9,161 bases of DNA, from assembly GCA_021203665.1 (NCBI GenBank), contig JAJQAT010000014.1, positions 1 to 9,161 of the forward strand. Direction: 5' to 3'. Below are positions 5,121-9,161 of the stretch, one piece after another. Origin of the DNA: Bacillota bacterium. Its GTDB lineage: Bacteria; Bacillota; Clostridia; UBA1381. Within the stretch, counting starts at the first letter, position 1; every line of letters starts with the position of its first letter. The notes beneath the pieces were generated by a model. It was not told the origin of the DNA and ran no database searches. It saw only the letters and a program-made list of their open reading frames with translations. The position numbers and the translations under genes were made by a program.

Positions 5121-7127
5121 ATGTTTAAAATCACAAAGGACACATCGTTTTCTTTCCCCGCCCTTACCCCTCCGGTAAAGCACGCTTACGATATATTTAT
5201 GCGCGACTTTACAAAGGTGTTCGGGCAGGGCTTTAAGGAAGGCGGCGACGTTACGATACATATGGGTGGCGGCTCTCTTGAAAGCGAGCAGTTCCGCCTG
5301 ACGGTTACCGAAAACAACATAAGCATTGACTGCGCCGACGAGCTTGGCGCGGTTTACGCGGTGCTTTATATGAGCCGCGAATTTCTCGGCGTTGACGATT
5401 TCTGGTACTGGACGGAAAAGGAGCCGAACAGGCGCGATACCGTCGCGCTTTCCTCAAGGGAATATACCTCGCCTTTGGCAAGGGTTCGTTACAGAGGCTG
5501 GTTTGTCAATGACGAGGTATGCCTTATAGGCTGGAGCAATGAGTACCCGCCGTCGCGCAAGGTTTGGGAGATTGTCTTTGAAACACTGCTGAGGCTTGGC
5601 GGTAATATGGTTATTCCCGGCACGGATTTGCCGAGGAACGGCCATCATTTTGAGATTGCGGCGGAAATGGGACTTTACATAACGCATCACCACGCGGAGC
5701 CCTTGGGTTCGGAGATGTTTCTGCGAGCCTATCCCGACAAGGACGCGAGCTACGACAAGCACCCCAAGCTTTTCGAAAAGCTGTGGACGGACGCAATAGA
5801 AAAAAACAAGGATAAAAAAATCGTATGGACGCTCGGATTTCGCGGTCAGGGCGACGCGCCGTTTTGGCATAACGACCCTAAATACACCACGCCCGAAAGC
5901 CGCGCCGCCGTGATACGCTCTGTCATAGACAAGCAGTACGAGCTTTTATGCGAAAGAGTTGAAAATCCTGTGTGTGCGGTATATCTGTACGGCGAAATCA
6001 CGGAATTATATGAGGCGGGATATTTAAAGCTGCCGAAAAGCTTCATAAAAATATGGTCGGACAACGGCTACGGCAAAATGGTAGTACGCCGAAACGGCAC
6101 GCACAATCCGCGCACGCCGTCGCTGCCGCATGAGGACGGTATGCACGGTCTTTACTACCACGTTACCTTCCACGATTTGCAGGCGTCAAGTCATCTTACT
6201 CTTCTGGGTAATCCGCCGGAAACGGTAAACAGCGAATTGGACGAGGCATTTAAGGCGGGCGCGGATAAGTATCTGCTCTTAAACTGCGGAAATATACGTC
6301 CGCATATTTATATGCTGAAGCTCGTCGCGCAAAAGTGGAATAACGGCGAGGTTGATATTGAGCAATTCAAGAATGATTTTGCGAAAGGGTATTTTGACGG
6401 CGACAACGATGTTATCGAATGCTACAACGATTACTTCGACGCGTGTATTAAATACGGCGAAAACGACGACGACAGAGCCGGCGACGAGCTTTATTACCAC
6501 ACCGCCCGACGCATATGCGCGGACTGGGCAAAGGGCAATAAAATGTCGGACGGGCTTGTGTTCGCGACCGGCGAGGTGCCGCTCCGCGGGCAAACGGAGT
6601 TTTTCGCGCGGCACTGCAAAACCGCAATGGACAAATTCTCCGCGTTATGCGCCAAATGCGAAAGGGTAAAAAAGGAGCTTAAAAACAGCGTATTCTTCGA
6701 GGACAACATCATGTTCCAGGCAAAGCTGCACTTGAGCGGAGCGAGAGGCTTATATGCTCTGTGCCGCGCGTATGAGTATTACGAAAATAACGATTTGCCG
6801 CGCTGTTTTACAATCCTTACGGGCGCAATGGAGGAATTTTCCGCGGGAGTCACGCTTCTTGAAAGCGGCGAGCACGGAAAATGGAAAGGCTTTTACAGCT
6901 GCGACTGGCTGACGAATGTGCGCGTAACCGTGTACGCGGTTGACAGTCTGCGCCGATATATACGAATGATTTCGGACGGTCCCGACTTCTTTGCATGGTA
7001 CAAAAACCACTGCATACCGGAAACGGAACGCCGGATATACCTTGAAAATACCCAAAGAGAAACCTTGTCCGACGACGAGCTGTCAAAAAGGCTCACGGAG
7101 AAGCTTTGGGGCGGACAGAAAAAATAA
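5121..7127 (+). CDS. GH115-family glycoside hydrolase (alpha-glucuronidase-like), compact intracellular form
   Basis: A 668-residue protein resembling glycoside hydrolase family 115, whose characterised members remove (4-O-methyl-)glucuronic acid side chains from xylan. An N-terminal alpha/beta domain (about 1-110) is followed by the barrel, with RYRGWFVNDE (123-132), HHHAEPLG (189-196), WTLGFRGQGD (236-245), YLYGEITELY (288-297), IWSDNGYG (311-318), HGLYYHVTFHD (342-352) and LLLNCGNIRP (385-394). These match the order of conserved GH115 blocks. The acidic residues in NDE (131-132), AEP (193) and YGE (292) are the best catalytic or substrate-binding candidates. A mostly helical region (about 405-640) follows. 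Many characterised members run to 800-1000 residues with an extra C-terminal beta domain, which seems absent. There is no signal peptide, so it should act on imported oligosaccharides. The start at 5121 has AAGGAG six bases upstream and lies after the promoter. The next gene begins 21 bases downstream. Family is fairly sure, substrate inferred. Confidence 0.85.
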   Translation: MFKITKDTSFSFPALTPPVKHAYDIFMRDFTKVFGQGFKEGGDVTIHMGGGSLESEQFRLTVTENNISIDCADELGAVYAVLYMSREFLGVDDFWYWTEKEPNRRDTVALSSREYTSPLARVRYRGWFVNDEVCLIGWSNEYPPSRKVWEIVFETLLRLGGNMVIPGTDLPRNGHHFEIAAEMGLYITHHHAEPLGSEMFLRAYPDKDASYDKHPKLFEKLWTDAIEKNKDKKIVWTLGFRGQGDAPFWHNDPKYTTPESRAAVIRSVIDKQYELLCERVENPVCAVYLYGEITELYEAGYLKLPKSFIKIWSDNGYGKMVVRRNGTHNPRTPSLPHEDGMHGLYYHVTFHDLQASSHLTLLGNPPETVNSELDEAFKAGADKYLLLNCGNIRPHIYMLKLVAQKWNNGEVDIEQFKNDFAKGYFDGDNDVIECYNDYFDACIKYGENDDDRAGDELYYHTARRICADWAKGNKMSDGLVFATGEVPLRGQTEFFARHCKTAMDKFSALCAKCERVKKELKNSVFFEDNIMFQAKLHLSGARGLYALCRAYEYYENNDLPRCFTILTGAMEEFSAGVTLLESGEHGKWKGFYSCDWLTNVRVTVYAVDSLRRYIRMISDGPDFFAWYKNHCIPETERRIYLENTQRETLSDDELSKRLTEKLWGGQKK

Positions 7128-7140
7128 GGTCCGCGGAAAG
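7104..7140 (+). promoter_or_regulatory. Intercistronic hairpin touching the ribosome binding site of the next gene
   Basis: GCGGAC (7111-7116, inside the GH115 coding end) pairs with GTCCGC (7129-7134), spanning the stop codon. Beyond a small internal loop CTTT (7104-7107) can pair with AAAG (7137-7140), the first part of the AAAGGAG ribosome binding site of the following gene. No T-run follows, so it is not a terminator. Ribosomes finishing GH115 would unfold it, suggesting translational coupling. This is inferred from pairing only. Confidence 0.4.
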
Positions 7141-7148
7141 GAGTTATC

Positions 7149-8147
7149 GTGAAAAAGATAATAGGAACAATACTTGCGGCGGCTTTATCCGTAAGCTCCC
7201 TGACGGCTTTTGCCTCCGGAGCAATCCCCGACCACAGGGGAACAAGCATGGACGGAATAGAAATAGGCACCGCATCGCTTAATTCGACGGTTAAATCCTA
7301 TTCGGATTTATTTAAGGAGGCGGGCGACCAATACGGCGTCGATCCGAATTTGCTCGCGGCTATATGTATGCAGGAATCCTCCGGCAGAAATTTAAGCTAC
7401 CGCGACGACGGCAGCGAATATCCCGCTTGGGGCATTATGCAGATTGAATACACTCTTGAAAGCTCCTTTGCCGAGTTCGGTCTGAGAACCACCGGCGAGG
7501 AATGGACTCTTGAGGACAGGCTCGATCCCGAAAAGGCGGTTCCGTTCGCGGCGTATCTTATATCTCAGTCGCTTATAAGCTATGACTGCGATTATATGAA
7601 GATGATACAAGCGTACAATTTCGGGCAAACCGTGCTTGACAGAATTATAGATGCCGTCGGCGACGAATGGCTCAGCGAGCGAATCAACGCCGCGCAGTAC
7701 GCCGACAACTGGCCCTACGATACATACGGCGACGCGGAGTATATCGAGCACGTTTTGAGATATTATCATCAGGATATTGATTACATAGGCGCAAAGGTAC
7801 GCATCAACGGCGAGCTGCTCGCGTTTGAGGACCAGTACCCTCTGCTTGAAACAATCAACGGCAGCACATACACCCTTATTCCGGTAAGAGGTGTGAGCGA
7901 GGCGCTTGACGCCGAGGTGGAATGGGACGGCGAAAACAACACGGTTGAAATTCAAAAGGACGGTATCGATATTACGCTGTTTATAGACAGTGACACCGCT
8001 GTTTTAAACGGCGAGGAGGTCGCTCTCGAAACGCCGGCAATGATAAAAAACGGCAGAACAATGGTTCCCCTGCGCTTTGTTATGGAATCCTTCAATCTCG
8101 ATGTTGACTGGGATCAGGACACGCGCACCGTTGAAATTACAAAGTAA
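7149..8147 (+). CDS. Secreted lytic-transglycosylase/lysozyme-like protein with copper-amine-oxidase-type stalk domain
   Basis: A 332-residue exported protein predicted to cut peptidoglycan glycan strands. A signal peptide (1-22: MKK, a hydrophobic stretch, then TAFA before the cleavage site) is followed by an SLT/lysozyme-like domain (about 50-208): YGVDPNLLAAICMQESSG (62-79) with the likely catalytic Glu76, GIMQI (95-99), AYNFG (155-159, where AYNAG is usual) and YGDAEYIEHVLRYY (193-206), a block seen in Gram-positive lysozyme-like domains. Residues 216-331 form a copper-amine-oxidase N-terminal-like stalk: VRINGELL, LIPVRGVSEALDAEVEWD, VLNGEEV and MVPLRFVMESFNLDVDWD are two tandem half-repeats. 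This module is a common non-catalytic, probably wall-associated, domain in Clostridia; no copper role is implied. The start is GTG at 7149, five bases after AAAGGAG; it alone gives a complete signal peptide. No terminator or promoter separates it from the GH115 gene, so they are probably co-transcribed. Confidence 0.86.
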   Translation: MKKIIGTILAAALSVSSLTAFASGAIPDHRGTSMDGIEIGTASLNSTVKSYSDLFKEAGDQYGVDPNLLAAICMQESSGRNLSYRDDGSEYPAWGIMQIEYTLESSFAEFGLRTTGEEWTLEDRLDPEKAVPFAAYLISQSLISYDCDYMKMIQAYNFGQTVLDRIIDAVGDEWLSERINAAQYADNWPYDTYGDAEYIEHVLRYYHQDIDYIGAKVRINGELLAFEDQYPLLETINGSTYTLIPVRGVSEALDAEVEWDGENNTVEIQKDGIDITLFIDSDTAVLNGEEVALETPAMIKNGRTMVPLRFVMESFNLDVDWDQDTRTVEITK

Positions 8148-8152
8148 AAACA

Positions 8153-8193
8153 AAGAGCTGTATCGAATTTAACCGATACGGCTCTTATTTTTT
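8153..8193. terminator. Bidirectional intrinsic terminator between the transglycosylase and SLH genes
   Basis: A 13-bp stem (8153-8165 with 8174-8186, one G-T pair) closes an 8-base loop. On the plus strand it is followed by A then six T residues (8188-8193). On the minus strand it is followed by TGTTTTTAC, also a usable U-tract. It lies between the stop codons of two convergent genes and should end both transcripts. Confidence 0.9.
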
Positions 8194-8197
8194 AAAT

Positions 8198-9121
8198 TTA
8201 TTCGCATTCAGCCGCGAGCAAAACGGTGAAGACATCCTGCTCTGTTGCGCTTGCCTGTATATACATCGTGTATTCCTTGCCCTCCTCCAAGGTCACGCCG
8301 TCATCCAAGCCGACCGTCACGCTGAGCTTGTCGTTTTCCTCCGGATTTATATAATCGTCGTCAAAATTTACCGCGCTTACTATGTCAATCTCCGCCGTGC
8401 CGCCGTCAACGGATGTCACATCGGCTATAGCGGTGTACACGTCAAAATAGTGAATAAGCAAATTTATGTATTCGCTTCCGGTTCCGTCCTTCATTTCCAA
8501 TATGGGTGAGGAATTTCCCATTAAATCTGTTTCATAGGCGGTTATCAGGCACAGCGGGGTGTAAAGAGCTTTCGCAGCCATTTCAAGCACCTCGCCCCTT
8601 GTCGCGGCGGCATCGTAGTCAATATCCTGCGATTGGTCTATGATTCCGAGAGCGTTCGCCCATATTCTGCATCCGCCGGGATAGCCGCCCGATCCCTGCA
8701 CATACGTTTCGAATCCAATCGCCTGCATAAGCATTTTTATCATCTGATCCGTTGTCACGTTTTCGTCGGGTCTGAATGTTCCGTCACCAAATCCGTTGAT
8801 TATTTCCGTTTCCTCGGCGTACATTATGTAATCATACGCCCAATAATCCTCGTCCACGTCGCTGAAAGCCGTATCGTTGTCTTGCGCAAGGCTTTCAACA
8901 TTTTCATCGTTTGCTCCGCGCATCGCCGCGACGATTTTAACTGCCTCCGCGCGGGTTATGGTTTCGTCCGGCTTGAATGTACCGTCGGAATAGCCCGAAA
9001 TTATCCCGAGCCTTTCCATAAGCTCCGTGTCCGCCGTTGTAGGTAAGTCGCTGAACGCCAGCGCGCTTGTGCATGACAGCGCCACCGCCGCCGAAAGTAT
9101 GATACCGATTACCTTTTTCAT
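8198..9121 (-). CDS. Secreted SLH-domain (S-layer homology) protein
   Basis: A 307-residue exported, acidic surface protein. A signal peptide (1-22, ending SALA) leads into three SLH repeats: residues 23-69 (GIISGYSDGTFKPDETITRAEA is the typical core), 86-136 (FSDVDEDYWAYDYI then GFGDGTFRPDENVTTDQ), and a degenerate third copy at about 146-186 (WANALGIID then ATRGEV). SLH trimers bind pyruvylated secondary cell-wall polymers and so anchor proteins to the envelope. The first repeat lacks much of its leading half, and the second has TTDQ where TRAE is usual. The remaining 120 residues are rich in Asp, Glu, Val and Thr, look like beta structure, and match no domain I recognise. ATG at 9121 follows AAGGAGG (9136-9130) by eight bases. 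The signal peptide closely resembles that of the neighbouring transglycosylase. Surface anchoring is inferred from the repeats. Confidence 0.9.
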   Translation of the reverse strand: MKKVIGIILSAAVALSCTSALAFSDLPTTADTELMERLGIISGYSDGTFKPDETITRAEAVKIVAAMRGANDENVESLAQDNDTAFSDVDEDYWAYDYIMYAEETEIINGFGDGTFRPDENVTTDQMIKMLMQAIGFETYVQGSGGYPGGCRIWANALGIIDQSQDIDYDAAATRGEVLEMAAKALYTPLCLITAYETDLMGNSSPILEMKDGTGSEYINLLIHYFDVYTAIADVTSVDGGTAEIDIVSAVNFDDDYINPEENDKLSVTVGLDDGVTLEEGKEYTMYIQASATEQDVFTVLLAAECE

Positions 9122-9152
9122 TTTTTGTTCCTCCTTGTTTTTGTATAGCTTT

Positions 9153-9158
9153 ATTATA
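9153..9158 (-). promoter_or_regulatory. Probable -10 box of the SLH-gene promoter (promoter cut by the window edge)
   Basis: TATAAT reads on the minus strand 32 bases before the start codon at 9121, giving an expected leader of about 25 bases that contains the AAGGAGG site. The matching -35 element would lie beyond the end of the window, so the assignment rests on one box and its position. Confidence 0.5.
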
Positions 9159-9161
9159 TAT

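Noticed and set aside
5454..5870. 138-residue minus-strand open frame inside the GH115 gene
   Set aside because: It is a shadow of the conserved GH115 blocks, with no ribosome binding site and no family features.
7392..7955. 187-residue minus-strand open frame inside the transglycosylase gene
   Set aside because: It is antisense to conserved domain motifs and has no upstream signals.
8198..8260. Possible lipoprotein attachment in the SLH protein (Cys17 in ALSC)
   Set aside because: The residues before the Cys do not fit a lipobox (Leu at -2, Ala at -3), and a normal ALA cleavage site follows. The encoding bases are at the right end of the gene near 9070.

Overview
The window looks like a chromosomal segment of an anaerobic, spore-forming Clostridia-type Firmicute. 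The strongest clue is the dipicolinate synthase pair dpaA-dpaB, which is specific to endospore formers. Supporting clues are strong AGGAGG-type ribosome binding sites, TTGACA/TATAAT promoters, an S-layer-homology (SLH) surface protein, a copper-amine-oxidase-like stalk domain fused to a lysozyme-like domain, and a GH115 glycoside hydrolase, which suggests a plant-fibre-exposed (gut or rumen) habitat. The genus cannot be fixed from the sequence alone. I see no mobile element, CRISPR array, tRNA, rRNA or phage gene. The gaps between genes are all under 180 bases.

Layout: (1) 11-991 (+), a DRE-TIM metallolyase or aldolase of unknown substrate, converges on (2) 1051-2010 (-), a CaCA-family Na+/Ca2+ antiporter; a strong hairpin terminator lies between them. 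(3) The antiporter is divergent from dpaA-dpaB (2186-3637, +). The 175-base gap holds a perfect-consensus sigma-A promoter facing the antiporter and a sigma-K-like promoter facing dpaA. (4) dpaB converges on enolase (3716-4984, -) across another hairpin. (5) Enolase is divergent from a two-gene unit (5121-8147, +) made of a compact cytoplasmic GH115-like hydrolase and a secreted lytic-transglycosylase/stalk protein. A near-consensus sigma-A promoter precedes the unit and a hairpin may couple the two genes translationally. (6) That unit converges on an SLH-domain protein (8198-9121, -) through a bidirectional terminator.

Functionally the window is mostly housekeeping and cell-surface genes rather than one obvious system. 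The most suggestive juxtaposition is the Ca2+ antiporter placed back to back with the enzyme making dipicolinic acid, the compound that chelates Ca2+ in the spore core. The two appear to be under different sigma factors. The two exported proteins at the right end share a very similar signal peptide and a terminator, and both look designed for the cell wall. No convincing undescribed system is present; the findings are regulatory and architectural details.
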